64,000 bases of DNA from CAZBSE01 sp964610385 (lineage in GTDB: Bacteria > Actinomycetota > Humimicrobiia > Humimicrobiales > Humimicrobiaceae). Made by a program: the position numbers and the translations under genes. A model generated the notes under the pieces. It saw only the letters and a list, made by a program, of their open reading frames with translations. It was not told the origin of the DNA and made no database searches. Positions 26,735 through 36,036 of this stretch are shown here, piece by piece (the first letter of the stretch is position 1; each line of letters starts with the position of its first letter). The stretch lies in the NCBI GenBank assembly GCA_964610385.1, contig CAZSXW010000003.1, positions 201,928 through 265,927 of the forward strand, read 5' to 3'.

Positions 26735-27853
26735 ATGAAAAATAAAAAGGCCATAGTATTAGCAGCAGGTCTTGGAACAAGACTCAGACCGCTTACAGAT
26801 CTAATATCAAAGCCAATGGCTCCCATAGTGAACAGGCCGGTTATGGAGCATATCATAAAACTTCTAGTCAAACATAAATTTACCGATGTTGTCTGTAATC
26901 TGCATTGGTACCCGGAAGAGATAAAAAGTTATTTTGGTGACGGATCAAGATGGAAAATAAACATTGTTTATTCATATGAGGAAGAACTGCTGGGTACCGC
27001 GGGTGGGGTAAAAAATGTGGAAGATTTTTTTGAAAAAAATACTTTTATGGTAATAAGCGGTGATGCCCTGACCGATATTGATTTGACCAGAGTATTTAAA
27101 TTTCATAAACAGAAAGGCGGCATAGCTACAATTGTCCTGACTGAAGTAGAGGATACTTCAAAATATGGTATAGTGTTGCTGGATAAAGATAAAAAGATAA
27201 AAGGTTTTCAGGAAAAACCGTTGAGCGGAAAGGCAAAGTCAAATCTTGCAAACAGCGGGATATATATATTTGAGCCGGAGATATTTGGCTATTTACCTAC
27301 CAAAGGAAAATTTTATGATTTTGGAAAGGATCTCTTTCCTGATCTTTTGAAAAAGAATATTAAATATTACGGCTATCGGCATAATCAGTATTGGAATGAT
27401 GTCGGCAGTCTGGATGAATATCAGCAGGGTAATTTTGATGCACTTGAAGGGAAGGTAAAGGTTGATATTCCTGGAAAACAAATAAAAGACGGAGTATGGG
27501 TTGGTAAAAATTGCAAGATCCAGGAAGGTGTCGTTATAACCCCTCCAGTGTGTATCGGAGACAATTGCACAATAAAGAAAGATGCAAAGCTTTTTGGTCC
27601 CATAATTCTGGGAAGTAATACTACAGTAGATGAGAGGGCAGTTCTGTATAGAGGAATAAAATGGGGTAGCGGTTATATAGGAAAAGATGCCTCTCTGATA
27701 GGAGCTATCATAGGTTATAATACGAAGATAAAAGATAAAGCTTCGATCCTGGAAAAAGCGGTTATAGGTTCTAAAAGCGTTATCAAGGATGGGATAAAGA
27801 TCCATCCAAGTGTAAAAATTACGTCTAATGAAATAATCGACATTGATACCTAA
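26735..27853 (+). CDS. Sugar nucleotidyltransferase with beta-helix tail, probably mannose-1-phosphate guanylyltransferase
   Basis: This is a paralogue of the gene at 19619 with the same two domains: AIVLAAGLGTRLRPLTD, KPMAPIVNRPVMEH, ISGDALTDI and NDVGSLDEYQ in the catalytic part, then hexapeptide repeats from about residue 250 (DGVWVGKNCKIQEGVVI, CIGDNCTIKKDAKLF). It could make GDP-mannose, ADP-glucose or UDP-glucose; the mannose cluster upstream favours GDP-mannose for at least one of the pair. It is the last gene of the sugar-nucleotide block. Its end overlaps the comF-like gene by 11 bases if that gene starts at its TTG. Confidence 0.82.
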   Translation: MKNKKAIVLAAGLGTRLRPLTDLISKPMAPIVNRPVMEHIIKLLVKHKFTDVVCNLHWYPEEIKSYFGDGSRWKINIVYSYEEELLGTAGGVKNVEDFFEKNTFMVISGDALTDIDLTRVFKFHKQKGGIATIVLTEVEDTSKYGIVLLDKDKKIKGFQEKPLSGKAKSNLANSGIYIFEPEIFGYLPTKGKFYDFGKDLFPDLLKKNIKYYGYRHNQYWNDVGSLDEYQQGNFDALEGKVKVDIPGKQIKDGVWVGKNCKIQEGVVITPPVCIGDNCTIKKDAKLFGPIILGSNTTVDERAVLYRGIKWGSGYIGKDASLIGAIIGYNTKIKDKASILEKAVIGSKSVIKDGIKIHPSVKITSNEIIDIDT

Positions 27854-28547
27854 ATTACCAGGTGAAAATATTAGGAATTTGACTGATATTTTTAAAGATA
27901 TTATCATTCCACCCGTATGTGCAGTCTGCGGAAAAATCAGTTTTGGATCACTCTGCGGGGAATGTATGTCTGAGATTGAAGAAATAAAGAATAAAATATG
28001 CAGATACTGCGGCAGGCCGTTATCATTGGATGATTCCAGCGGCAGAGGATGTAGTTACTGCCGGGATAAGAATTATCAATTTTACCGGCACAGGAGTTTT
28101 GCTGTATATAAAGGGAAGATAAAAAAAATTATCGCGAAATATAAGTACAGCAGGATAAATGCTTTAAAAGGAATTATAATTGCTTTTTTAGCCAAGACTT
28201 ATACTGAAAACTATAAATATGAAAGGATAGATTACATAGATACGGTACCAGGGGAACATATGGAGGTTTTATGCAGGGGATTGTCAAAATCAATAAGGAT
28301 ACCTTTTGCCGGAAATATATTGAGAGTAAGAGAAGTATTAAAGCAGCAGGGACTTGATTCTGTACAGAGAAAAAGTAATATAAAAGGAGCATTTAAGGTG
28401 AAAAACTGCCTCCTTGCCTGGAGGAAAAATATGATGCTGATAGATGATATCTGGACTACGGGGAGTACCTTGAACGAGATAGCCGGCATTTTAAAAAAAT
28501 CCGGTGCGGATAAAATTTATTTACTGACTTTTGCCAGGGGGATATGA
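27843..28547 (+). CDS. comF: ComF-family phosphoribosyltransferase-like protein
   Basis: This ComF-like protein has an N-terminal zinc-finger region with paired cysteines (VCAVCGKISFGSLCGEC, then CRYCGR and CSYC) and a C-terminal phosphoribosyltransferase fold. The linker QQGLDSVQRKSNIKGAF is characteristic of ComF, and the PRPP-binding loop is MLIDDIWTTGSTLNE. In competent bacteria ComF helps import single-stranded DNA and interacts with helicases. In others its role is unclear, and no other competence gene is in the window. Start codon uncertain: TTG at 27843, or TTG at 27879. Confidence 0.85.
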   Translation: MIPKLPGENIRNLTDIFKDIIIPPVCAVCGKISFGSLCGECMSEIEEIKNKICRYCGRPLSLDDSSGRGCSYCRDKNYQFYRHRSFAVYKGKIKKIIAKYKYSRINALKGIIIAFLAKTYTENYKYERIDYIDTVPGEHMEVLCRGLSKSIRIPFAGNILRVREVLKQQGLDSVQRKSNIKGAFKVKNCLLAWRKNMMLIDDIWTTGSTLNEIAGILKKSGADKIYLLTFARGI

Positions 28548-28549
28548 TA

Positions 28550-28765
28550 GTGGTTAAAAGATTGGAAGGAACGGTAAAGTGGTTTAGTCTTGAAAATGGT
28601 TTTGGCTTCATAAAAGCAGAATCGGAAGATTTAGATGATATTTTTGTAAGTTTTTCTTCTATACAGGCAGAAGGATTTAAGACCTTAAAGAAGGGTCAGA
28701 AGGTGGAATTTGAATTAGAGAAGGATAAGAGGGGTATTGCGGCAAAGAGAGTAACCATAAAGTAA
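28550..28765 (+). CDS. Cold-shock-domain protein with an altered RNP2 motif
   Basis: This is a single cold-shock domain of about 71 residues that should bind single-stranded RNA or DNA. RNP1 is intact (GTVKWFSLENGFGFIKAE). RNP2 reads DIFVSFSSIQAEGF, where the usual histidine of V-H-F is serine, and a two-residue insertion (DLDDIF) precedes it. The C-terminal strand KKGQKVEFELEKDKRGIAAKRV is normal. AGGGGG lies eight bases before a GTG at 28550; an ATG at 28544, overlapping the comF stop, is too close to it. Confidence 0.85.
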   Translation: MVKRLEGTVKWFSLENGFGFIKAESEDLDDIFVSFSSIQAEGFKTLKKGQKVEFELEKDKRGIAAKRVTIK

Positions 28766-28829
28766 TATGTTTATCATTATGCAGGTTTTCGATACTGATT
28801 AGTTAATAAAAACATTAAGGGGGAAATAG

Positions 28830-29396
28830 GTGGAATTTATCATTAAAAGCAAGAATCTGGAGTTGGATGAAAAAATAAAAAGCTACGTGGAGAGAAAAAT
28901 AAAGAATAAGATAGAAAAAGTTCTGGATAAAATAATTAAAATGGAAGTAAAATTCATGTTTGAGAAAAATCCAAGGATCAATATGAATAATATTATAGAG
29001 GTAACGGTCTTTACCAATGGATCGGTCATTAAGGCCACAGATTCCGGAACCGACGTTTTTGAAGCTGTGGATAAGGTCAATGATAAACTGGAAAGGCAGG
29101 TCAAAAAATATAGAGAAAAATTAATAAGCAGGGGAAGAAAGGGTAATAACTTAAAAGAAACCGGGGGGCCTGTAGACAGTGATTCCAAAACGGTAACCTT
29201 GGATGGTCAACAGAAAAAGACCATAGTCAAAACCAAAACTTTTACTTTAAAACCCATACCGCCAGAAGAGGCAGTACTTGAAATGGAACTTCTCGGGCAT
29301 GACTTTTTTGTTTTTATCAATTCGGAGACCGGAAGAACCGCAGTTGTATACCGCAGAAAAGATAATAATTATGGTTTGATAGAACCTACTGTATAA
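28830..29396 (+). CDS. hpf: Long-form ribosome hibernation promoting factor
   Basis: Hpf joins two 70S ribosomes into inactive 100S dimers in starvation. The N-terminal ribosome-binding domain (residues 1-100) reads MEFIIKSKNLELDEKIKSYV and continues through EVTVFTNGSVIKATDSGTDVFEAVDKV. A charged linker follows. The C-terminal dimerisation domain (IVKTKTFTLKPIPPEEAVLE, then GHDFFVFINSETGRTAVVY) identifies the long form typical of Gram-positive lineages. GTG start after AAGGGGG. Placement directly upstream of secA is common in that group. Confidence 0.94.
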   Translation: MEFIIKSKNLELDEKIKSYVERKIKNKIEKVLDKIIKMEVKFMFEKNPRINMNNIIEVTVFTNGSVIKATDSGTDVFEAVDKVNDKLERQVKKYREKLISRGRKGNNLKETGGPVDSDSKTVTLDGQQKKTIVKTKTFTLKPIPPEEAVLEMELLGHDFFVFINSETGRTAVVYRRKDNNYGLIEPTV

Positions 29397-29420
29397 TAAG
29401 TATATAGGAAGTGACTGGGA

Positions 29421-31961
29421 ATGTTTAAGAAAATCGGAAATATCTTAAAAATTGGAGAAGGCAGGAGATTAAAGAAATATGAAGAGATGGTCAAAACCAT
29501 AAGAGACCAGGAAAAAGGTTTAAGCACGCTTACCGACAGCCAGCTTTCTGAGAAGACCATTGATTTTAAGCAAAGGTTTGAAAAAGGGGAAAAGCTTGAG
29601 GATTTAATGCCGGAGTCCTTTGCGGTTGTAAGGGAAGTGGCGAAAAGAACTCTAAATATGCGTCATTTTGATGTCCAGATACTTGGAGGTATAGTTCTTT
29701 TCGAGGGTAAAATTGCCGAAATGAAGACAGGAGAGGGCAAGACGCTGGTCGCGACACTACCCGTGTATCTAAATTCTTTTACCGGTAAAAGTACTCATCT
29801 GGTCACAGTCAATGATTATCTGGCAAAGAGGGACAGTGAATGGATGGGCGCCATTTACAAATTCTTGGGTCTTGATGTCGGCCTTGTTCAACATGGTATG
29901 CCTACGCTGGAAAAAAGGAAACAGTACCAGGCAGATGTAGTATATGGAACTAATAATGAGTTCGGATTTGATTATTTAAGGGATAACATGGTGATGTCCG
30001 GAGAGAATATGGTACAGAACGGTCATCATTATGCAATTATTGACGAAGTCGACAGTATCCTGATAGATGAGGCAAGGACACCTCTTATTATCTCTGGAGT
30101 TGCTTATGGCACTACCGAGATCTACAGGAAGTTTGCCCAGGTGGTGCTAAGACTTGAGATCGATAAGGATTTTGAGATAGACGAGAAAGCAAGAATAGCT
30201 GCAATTACGGAAGAGGGCGTAGCAAAGGTCGAAAAAATCTTTGGGATAGAAAATCTGTACAGTCCTTCTAATTTCCCATATATAAATGCTTTAAACCAAT
30301 CCCTTAAAGCGCATCATCTGTTTAAAAGAGATGTGGATTATATGATAAAGGACGGTCAGATAATTATAGTGGATGAGTTTACAGGTAGGCTGATGCCCGG
30401 AAGAAGATACAGCGAAGGTCTTCATCAGGCCATAGAGGCCAAGGAGAGAGTAGAGGTAAAGGATGAAAATCAAACTCTGGCTACAATTACTATTCAAAAT
30501 TATTTTAGGATGTATGAGAAACTGGCGGGAATGACGGGTACTGCAATAACGGAAGCAGAGGAATTCAGACATATCTATAAACTCGAGACTGTAGTAGTAC
30601 CAACTAATGAGCCGATGATAAGAAAGGATCTTCCAGACTTGATATACAAAACAGAGCAGGTCAAGTTTAATAATGTAGTAGAAGAAATAGTCTCGAGATG
30701 TGAGAGAGGTCAGCCGGTACTGGTAGGCACTATTTCCATTGAGAAATCTGAAAGACTCAGTGGAATGCTTAAAAGGAGAGGAATACCCCACGAAGTCTTA
30801 AACGCAAAATACCATGAAAAGGAGGCAGAAATAATTGCCAAAGCCGGACAGATGAAAGCAGTCACCATAGCCACCAATATGGCTGGAAGAGGTACAGATA
30901 TAGTTCTAGGCCAGGGGGTCGTAGAACTCGGAGGCCTTCATGTGCTTGGTACGGAAAGACATGAGAGCAGGAGGATTGATAATCAGCTTAGGGGAAGAAG
31001 CGGAAGGCAGGGAGACATAGGTTCAAGCCAGTTTTATTTAAGCACCGAAGACGACCTTCTGAGACTTTTTGGTTCCGAAAGGATATACAGGGTAATGGAA
31101 ACATTTAATTTTCCGGAAGATCTACCGATCCAGCATCCTATGATAAACAGGTCTATTGAAAATGCCCAGAGACAGGTGGAAGCAAAAAATTTCGGGATAA
31201 GGAAGCATGTTCTTGAATATGATGATGTTATGAACAAACAGAGAGAAATAATCTATGCCAGAAGAAAAAAGATCCTGGAAGAGGATGATTTAAAACAGAC
31301 TGCACTTGATATGATCAAGGATGTAGTGGATAAAAGTGTCGATCTCCATATAAATCCTGCAGATTATCCTGAGAACTGGGATCTGAAGACATTAGCCAAT
31401 TTTATCAGTTCGATATTCTCAGTAAATATTATATCAGGTATTGTAAACGAGGAAGAAATCGAGAAGAGTAAATTAAATGCCGGTGTATTAAAGGAGAAAT
31501 TGCTGGAGAAAGCTTACCGGATTTATGAGAAACGAGAGGAAAGCTATTCTTCTCCGATTATAAGAAAATTGGAAAAAATAGTGATGCTGAATGTCATTGA
31601 CGGCATGTGGAGAGGTCATCTTCTGGAAATGGATTACCTGAAGGAAGGTATAGGATTGAGGGCCATCGGTCAGAGAGATCCACTGGTCGAGTATAAAAGG
31701 GAAGCATTTGGTTTATTTAAAGAGCTGATCGAGGAAATAAAGTTCGATACGGTCAAGTTATTATATAATGCCAGAATAATTCCAAAGGGTGAACAGGAAA
31801 CAGCAAAAAGTCAGCCGTTAAAAAATCTGGTTACCAGTGGTCCTTCAAAGACAGGGGTAAAAACATTAAAAGCAAGGCCTGTGACATCAAAGAAGATAGG
31901 CAGGAATGACCCCTGCCCCTGCGGAAGTGGGAAGAAATATAAAAAATGCTGCGGCAGATAA
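29421..31961 (+). CDS. secA: Preprotein translocase ATPase SecA
   Basis: SecA drives post-translational export through SecYEG. The 846-residue protein has Walker A in AEMKTGEGKTLVATLPVYL, the DEAD-like Walker B DEVDSILIDEARTPLI, and the second nucleotide-binding domain with TIATNMAGRGTDIVL and ESRRIDNQLRGRSGRQGD. Helical wing and scaffold regions follow. The C-terminal zinc-binding tail CPCGSGKKYKKCCGR ends the protein, indicating that SecB-like or lipid contacts are retained. The ATG at 29421 gives the usual N-terminus. The hpf-secA-prfB-ftsEX order supports a Gram-positive-type ancestry. Confidence 0.97.
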   Translation: MFKKIGNILKIGEGRRLKKYEEMVKTIRDQEKGLSTLTDSQLSEKTIDFKQRFEKGEKLEDLMPESFAVVREVAKRTLNMRHFDVQILGGIVLFEGKIAEMKTGEGKTLVATLPVYLNSFTGKSTHLVTVNDYLAKRDSEWMGAIYKFLGLDVGLVQHGMPTLEKRKQYQADVVYGTNNEFGFDYLRDNMVMSGENMVQNGHHYAIIDEVDSILIDEARTPLIISGVAYGTTEIYRKFAQVVLRLEIDKDFEIDEKARIAAITEEGVAKVEKIFGIENLYSPSNFPYINALNQSLKAHHLFKRDVDYMIKDGQIIIVDEFTGRLMPGRRYSEGLHQAIEAKERVEVKDENQTLATITIQNYFRMYEKLAGMTGTAITEAEEFRHIYKLETVVVPTNEPMIRKDLPDLIYKTEQVKFNNVVEEIVSRCERGQPVLVGTISIEKSERLSGMLKRRGIPHEVLNAKYHEKEAEIIAKAGQMKAVTIATNMAGRGTDIVLGQGVVELGGLHVLGTERHESRRIDNQLRGRSGRQGDIGSSQFYLSTEDDLLRLFGSERIYRVMETFNFPEDLPIQHPMINRSIENAQRQVEAKNFGIRKHVLEYDDVMNKQREIIYARRKKILEEDDLKQTALDMIKDVVDKSVDLHINPADYPENWDLKTLANFISSIFSVNIISGIVNEEEIEKSKLNAGVLKEKLLEKAYRIYEKREESYSSPIIRKLEKIVMLNVIDGMWRGHLLEMDYLKEGIGLRAIGQRDPLVEYKREAFGLFKELIEEIKFDTVKLLYNARIIPKGEQETAKSQPLKNLVTSGPSKTGVKTLKARPVTSKKIGRNDPCPCGSGKKYKKCCGR

Positions 31962-31989
31962 TGTAATATCAAAATATACGGAGGAATTG

Positions 31990-33094
31990 ATGATAGAAGA
32001 TCATAAATCAAAGTTCGATAAATTGACCAAGAAACTTATTTTCTTAAGAGACTGTCTTTGAAATAGATGATAAGACCTCAAAGCTGCAGAAGCTTCGTAA
32101 TAAAACCCTATCAAAGGGTTTCTGGGACGACCGCGAGAAGGCACAGAATATCACCCAGGAGATCAATAATCTTAGTGAGATGATCAATATTATAAAGAAC
32201 CTCGAAGAGAAAGCAGAAAACTGTAAGCTGGCTCTGGAAATACTGGAAAGCGAGGAGGATAAAACTCTGGAAAATGAACTGGTGGAGAATCTTGACTATA
32301 TAGAAAATAAGTTAAACCATCTGGAGGAAAAAGTCCTCCTGAGTGGTGATTATGATTCTTATCCTGCAGTAGTTACTATACATCCTGGAGCCGGAGGGAC
32401 AGAATCCCAGGATTGGGCCGAGATGCTGTTCAGGATGTATACCAAATGGATTGATAAGAGGAAATTCTCCTATATCATCAATGATTATCAAATAGGTGAA
32501 GAAGCGGGGATAAAGAATGTCACTTTCACCGTAAGAGGGAAAAACGCGTATGGTCTGTTAAAATCGGAAAAAGGCATTCACAGGCTGGTCAGAATTTCGC
32601 CTTTTGATTCTTCTAAACGAAGACATACTTCATTTACTCTGGTGGATGTGATCCCGCTTTTAAACCGGGATATTGATATAAAGATAAATAAAGAGGATCT
32701 AAAGATAGAGACCTTCAAGTCCAGCAGTGCCGGGGGACAGCATGTAAATGTCACTGATTCTGCTGTCAGAATAACACATCTGCCCACGAATACTGTAATA
32801 CAGTGCCAGAATGAAAGATCCCAGATACTAAACAGGCAGACTGCTATCCAGATCTTAAAATCAAAGCTTTTTGAGCTGGAGCAGCAAAAAAACATAGAAA
32901 AAATAAATAAGGTAAGAGGGGAAAAGAAGGAAATAGGCTGGGGGAATCAGGTAAGAAGTTATGTTCTCCAACCCTATCAGTTAATCAAGGATCACAGGAC
33001 CGGGATCGAGATCGGGGATGTACAGTCGGTGCTTGACGGTGATATAGATAAACTGATAAGAGGATTTCTTGAAAAAAAGGTATCCAAAGAGTAA
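31990..33094 (+). CDS. prfB: Peptide chain release factor 2, programmed +1 frameshift
   Basis: RF2 terminates translation at UGA and UAA. A 23-codon first frame (MIEDHKSKF to RDCL) ends in CTT TGA at 32056-32061. Shifting +1 continues as EIDDKTSKLQKLRNKTLSKGF and runs to 33094, giving about 367 residues. The stop-codon-recognition loop has the RF2-type SPF (RISPFDSSKRRHTSF), and the peptidyl-transferase loop is SSAGGQHVN with the essential GGQ. The UGA inside the gene lets low RF2 levels raise RF2 synthesis. An annotation that ignores the frameshift would start falsely at 32180. Confidence 0.94.
32056..32061 (+). other. RF2 +1 programmed frameshift site (CTTTGA)
   Basis: The slippery CTT followed by in-frame TGA is the conserved RF2 autoregulation site. 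Two features differ from the usual bacterial version. The internal Shine-Dalgarno-like stretch is weak (TTAAGAG at 32044-32050 instead of AGGGGG) and lies further from the CTT. The base after TGA is A rather than the near-invariant C, which should make termination more efficient. Both the zero-frame N-terminus and the +1-frame continuation match RF2 proteins, so the shift itself is well supported. Confidence 0.9.
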
Positions 33095-33139
33095 ACTCAT
33101 CATAATTAAATTTCGCAGTTTCTGGAGAGCTGGTCCAAA

Positions 33140-33826
33140 ATGAATATGATTGAATTTAAAAATGTCAGTAAAGTATATGAAGATGAAACGGTTGCATTAA
33201 AAAATATAAATCTGTCCATTAAAAAAGGTGAATTTCTTTTCCTGGTAGGTCCAAGCGGTTCCGGAAAATCTACTTTTATAAAATTAATCATAAAGGAGAT
33301 CGAAGAGACCAGCGGAAACATATATATAGCAGGAAGAAATATCTGCAATCTTAAAGCAAGCAGGATACCTCAGTTAAGAAGGAACGTGGGGTGCGTGTTT
33401 CAGGATTTTAAGATCCTGCCCAATAAAACAGTATTTGAAAATGTAGCATTTGCACTTGAGGTCATAGGAAAACCGAGTTATGAGATAAAAGTCCAGGTCC
33501 CGCAGGTCTTAAAACTGGTGGGGCTGTACAATAAATTAAATTCATACCCCCATCAGTTGTCGGGAGGGGAGCAGCAGAGAGTTTCTATTGCCAGGGCATT
33601 TGTAAACAGGCCGCCTATACTTCTCGCAGATGAACCTACCGGAAATATTGATCCCCAGACATCTGAAGGGATAATGAAAATACTGTCCAGGATAAACCTT
33701 ATAGGTGCTACGGTACTTATGGCCACTCATGACCGCAATATTGTAAATTCCATGAGAAGGAGAGTCGTTGAACTGGAAGAGGGAGAAATAATAAGGGATC
33801 AGAAGAGAGGGGTATACGGAGACTGA
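33140..33826 (+). CDS. ftsE: Cell-division ABC transporter ATPase FtsE
   Basis: FtsE is the ATPase that, with FtsX, transmits division-site signals to a periplasmic or extracellular peptidoglycan hydrolase. It has Walker A (VGPSGSGKSTFIK), the Q-loop (VFQDFKIL), the ABC signature (LSGGEQQRVSIARAF), Walker B (ILLADEPTGNID) and the switch histidine (MATHD). A second ATG at 33146 is also possible. It overlaps ftsX by one base (TGATG) and is followed, after ftsX, by an M23 hydrolase that is the likely effector. Confidence 0.96.
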   Translation: MNMIEFKNVSKVYEDETVALKNINLSIKKGEFLFLVGPSGSGKSTFIKLIIKEIEETSGNIYIAGRNICNLKASRIPQLRRNVGCVFQDFKILPNKTVFENVAFALEVIGKPSYEIKVQVPQVLKLVGLYNKLNSYPHQLSGGEQQRVSIARAFVNRPPILLADEPTGNIDPQTSEGIMKILSRINLIGATVLMATHDRNIVNSMRRRVVELEEGEIIRDQKRGVYGD

Positions 33827-34734
33827 TGGTAAGGACCAGATATTTTTTCAGCGAGACTTTCACCAGCTTCAAACGTAATTTCATAATGGGATTTACAGCA
33901 ATCACCACTGTTGCCATCACTCTTTTTATGGTAGGGTTTTTTGCCATAATCGTCTATGATATCCAGGGTATAATAAAATCGATAAAAAGCCAGGTGGAAA
34001 TCGCAGTATATCTTGAAGATAATATCTCAGTGGATCTAAAAGACTATATCGAAAATGAAATATTAAGCTGGAGTGAGACCGAAAAAGTCACCTATATATC
34101 CAAAGAACAGGCGCTTGAGAGATTCAAGGAGGAGAATGAGGGAAGCGACATATTAAAAGAAATACAGGGTAATCCGCTGCCGGCCTCTTTTGAAATAACT
34201 TTAAACAATCCTGAAAAGATCGACCAGATGGCACTTCGCTTTTATGACAAAGATGGTAATTATATCCCGGGTGTAAATGACGTAATATATGGTAGAGAAT
34301 ATGTCAATACACTATTTTCCATAACTGCTGTCATAGGCAGCATAGCATTGCTTATAATCATAGTTCTTCTTCTGGCAACGATAGTGTTGATATTCAACAC
34401 AATAAGAATTTCCATATATGCCCGCCGAAAAGAGATCGAAGTCATGAAACTTGTAGGCGCCACTAACTGGTTTGTAAGGATACCGTTTTTATTTGAAGGT
34501 TTTTTTGAAGGGTTTACGGGGAGTATCATTTCCGTTATATTATTGTATTTTCTGGGTAATTTCTTATTTATCAGAGGCGAAAGAGTGATCGCGGACACTA
34601 TGAGGATCAAGGAGCTGGCCATAGTAGGCAGCGGTAATGTGGAATTCTATGTATATATAGGTGTGGTCATCTTAGGTGGCCTTATAGGTGTTATAAGCAG
34701 CGGGATCGCTCTCAGGAGGTATGTTAAAGTCTAA
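33826..34734 (+). CDS. ftsX: Cell-division membrane protein FtsX
   Basis: FtsX is the four-helix membrane partner of FtsE. Helices lie near residues 20-45, 168-192, 222-246 and 275-298. The large first extracellular loop (residues about 46-165) contains VAVYL-like ECD strands (VEIAVYLEDNISVDLKDYI) and would contact the hydrolase. The cytoplasmic segment ISIYARRKEIEVMKLVGATNWF between helices 2 and 3 is the family signature. The start is the ATG overlapping the ftsE stop. Confidence 0.95.
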   Translation: MVRTRYFFSETFTSFKRNFIMGFTAITTVAITLFMVGFFAIIVYDIQGIIKSIKSQVEIAVYLEDNISVDLKDYIENEILSWSETEKVTYISKEQALERFKEENEGSDILKEIQGNPLPASFEITLNNPEKIDQMALRFYDKDGNYIPGVNDVIYGREYVNTLFSITAVIGSIALLIIIVLLLATIVLIFNTIRISIYARRKEIEVMKLVGATNWFVRIPFLFEGFFEGFTGSIISVILLYFLGNFLFIRGERVIADTMRIKELAIVGSGNVEFYVYIGVVILGGLIGVISSGIALRRYVKV

Positions 34735-34811
34735 GCGATGCTTAAATTTTTAGGATTTCAATTTTTTTTATAATAGTATTAAAATATGCATATTAAAAAA
34801 GATGTAATAAG

Positions 34812-35993
34812 ATGACAATTAAAAGTAAAAATATCATAGCAATATTTGCAGTAATCACTATAGTAATCTCGGCCCTTACCCCTTTTTTGACCTCATCACC
34901 AAGATCAATCTATGCCCAGACTCTTGAGGAGCAGCTGGAGCAGATAAAGAAGGAAAGAGAAGAAACCCAGGAAAGAATAGAGGAAGTAAAAAAGACAGAA
35001 ACGCAGTATAGAAGCGAGGTAAATGAAGTAGAAGGGCAGCTGCTGGGTGCACTGGACGAGCTGGACAAGCTCAACCAAAAACTTTCCGAAGCAAAGAGTG
35101 AAGTAGATAAGACGACCATAGAGCTGGTTTTAAAAGAGGAAGAATTGAACAAGATAGAAGAGGAGCTTGATGAAAAGATATCTATATTGAATGACAGGGT
35201 CGCCTCGATCTACAAGAACGGGAACGGCAACATACTGGCTATAATTCTTAAGGCAGAGGATTTCCTGGATTTTATATCAAAACTTAAGCTTATGAATCTT
35301 TTTGCCCAGCAGGACACCCAGAATGTGCAGTTGATAAAAGAAAAAAGGTACGCCACTATAGGGCTGAAAAAAGCAGTAACAGATCTAAGGGAGGAACAAA
35401 AGGAGCATAAAAGCAGGGTAGAAAAACTGGTCGCTCAGGCCGAACAGAAGGCCAACGAGATCGATGATTTATATACCGAAAAGAAGAGCCTGCTTTCCAG
35501 TACAACCGCCAATAAAAACGCCCTTATACGGATGGAAAAAGATCTTGAGATCCAGGAAGCAGAGGTAACCAGGATCCTTGAAAGCTATTTATATGGTACC
35601 GCTCCTTCGGGTAAATTTATGTGGCCTGTCGCAGGGAGGATCCAATCCGGTTTTGGTATGAGAATGCATCCGATTTTCGGAGTAAGGAGGTTCCATTCTG
35701 GTATAGATATTGTCGCTCCATACGGGACACTGGTAAAAGCCGGTGACGGAGGAGAGGTAATAAGTGCCAGCTATTCAACCGGATATGGTTATTATATTAT
35801 ACTTTATCATGGAGGAGGTTTTGCTACCTATTATGCCCATCTATCCAGTATAAGAGTATCTGTAGGGCAGTTTGTAGACCGGGGACAGGTGATAGGCCTG
35901 GTTGGTTCCACGGGATGGTCTACAGGTCCGCATCTGCATTTTGAAGTCAGGATAAATGGTAATCCGCAGAATCCCTTGGGTTATTTGCAATAA
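34812..35993 (+). CDS. EnvC-like coiled-coil M23 metallopeptidase
   Basis: This is an exported peptidoglycan endopeptidase or hydrolase activator. A signal peptide (residues 1-36, ending SIYA before QTLEEQ) is followed by a long coiled coil to about residue 250, then an M23/LytM domain. The zinc ligands are present: H in RRFHSGIDIVAPYGT, the D four residues later, and HxH in GPHLHFEVRINGNP. Proteins of this layout bind the FtsX extracellular loop and are switched on by FtsE ATP hydrolysis, and the gene order here fits that. Because all four zinc-site residues are visible, it may be catalytically active itself, unlike enterobacterial EnvC. Confidence 0.92.
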   Translation: MTIKSKNIIAIFAVITIVISALTPFLTSSPRSIYAQTLEEQLEQIKKEREETQERIEEVKKTETQYRSEVNEVEGQLLGALDELDKLNQKLSEAKSEVDKTTIELVLKEEELNKIEEELDEKISILNDRVASIYKNGNGNILAIILKAEDFLDFISKLKLMNLFAQQDTQNVQLIKEKRYATIGLKKAVTDLREEQKEHKSRVEKLVAQAEQKANEIDDLYTEKKSLLSSTTANKNALIRMEKDLEIQEAEVTRILESYLYGTAPSGKFMWPVAGRIQSGFGMRMHPIFGVRRFHSGIDIVAPYGTLVKAGDGGEVISASYSTGYGYYIILYHGGGFATYYAHLSSIRVSVGQFVDRGQVIGLVGSTGWSTGPHLHFEVRINGNPQNPLGYLQ

Positions 35994-36036
35994 GATTGTG
36001 AAATTTAATTTTAACTGTTAAATAAGGTAATCTCTT

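Noticed and set aside
27293..27907. A 204-residue minus-strand frame.
   Set aside because: It overlaps the 3' half of the nucleotidyltransferase at 26735 and the start of comF, both well supported; low-complexity Ile/Tyr/Phe-rich shadow.
30291..30791. A 166-residue minus-strand frame.
   Set aside because: It is inside secA and lacks a ribosome-binding site or domain.
32180..33094. A release factor of 304 residues starting at the ATG at 32180.
   Set aside because: The codons before that ATG in the same frame encode conserved RF2 sequence back to the frameshift site, so the true product starts at 31990.
34733..34757. A rho-independent terminator after ftsX (TAAGC-GAT-GCTTA then a T-rich run).
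   Set aside because: The stem is only five pairs with a three-base loop and a following gene of the same pathway 77 bases on; too weak to call.
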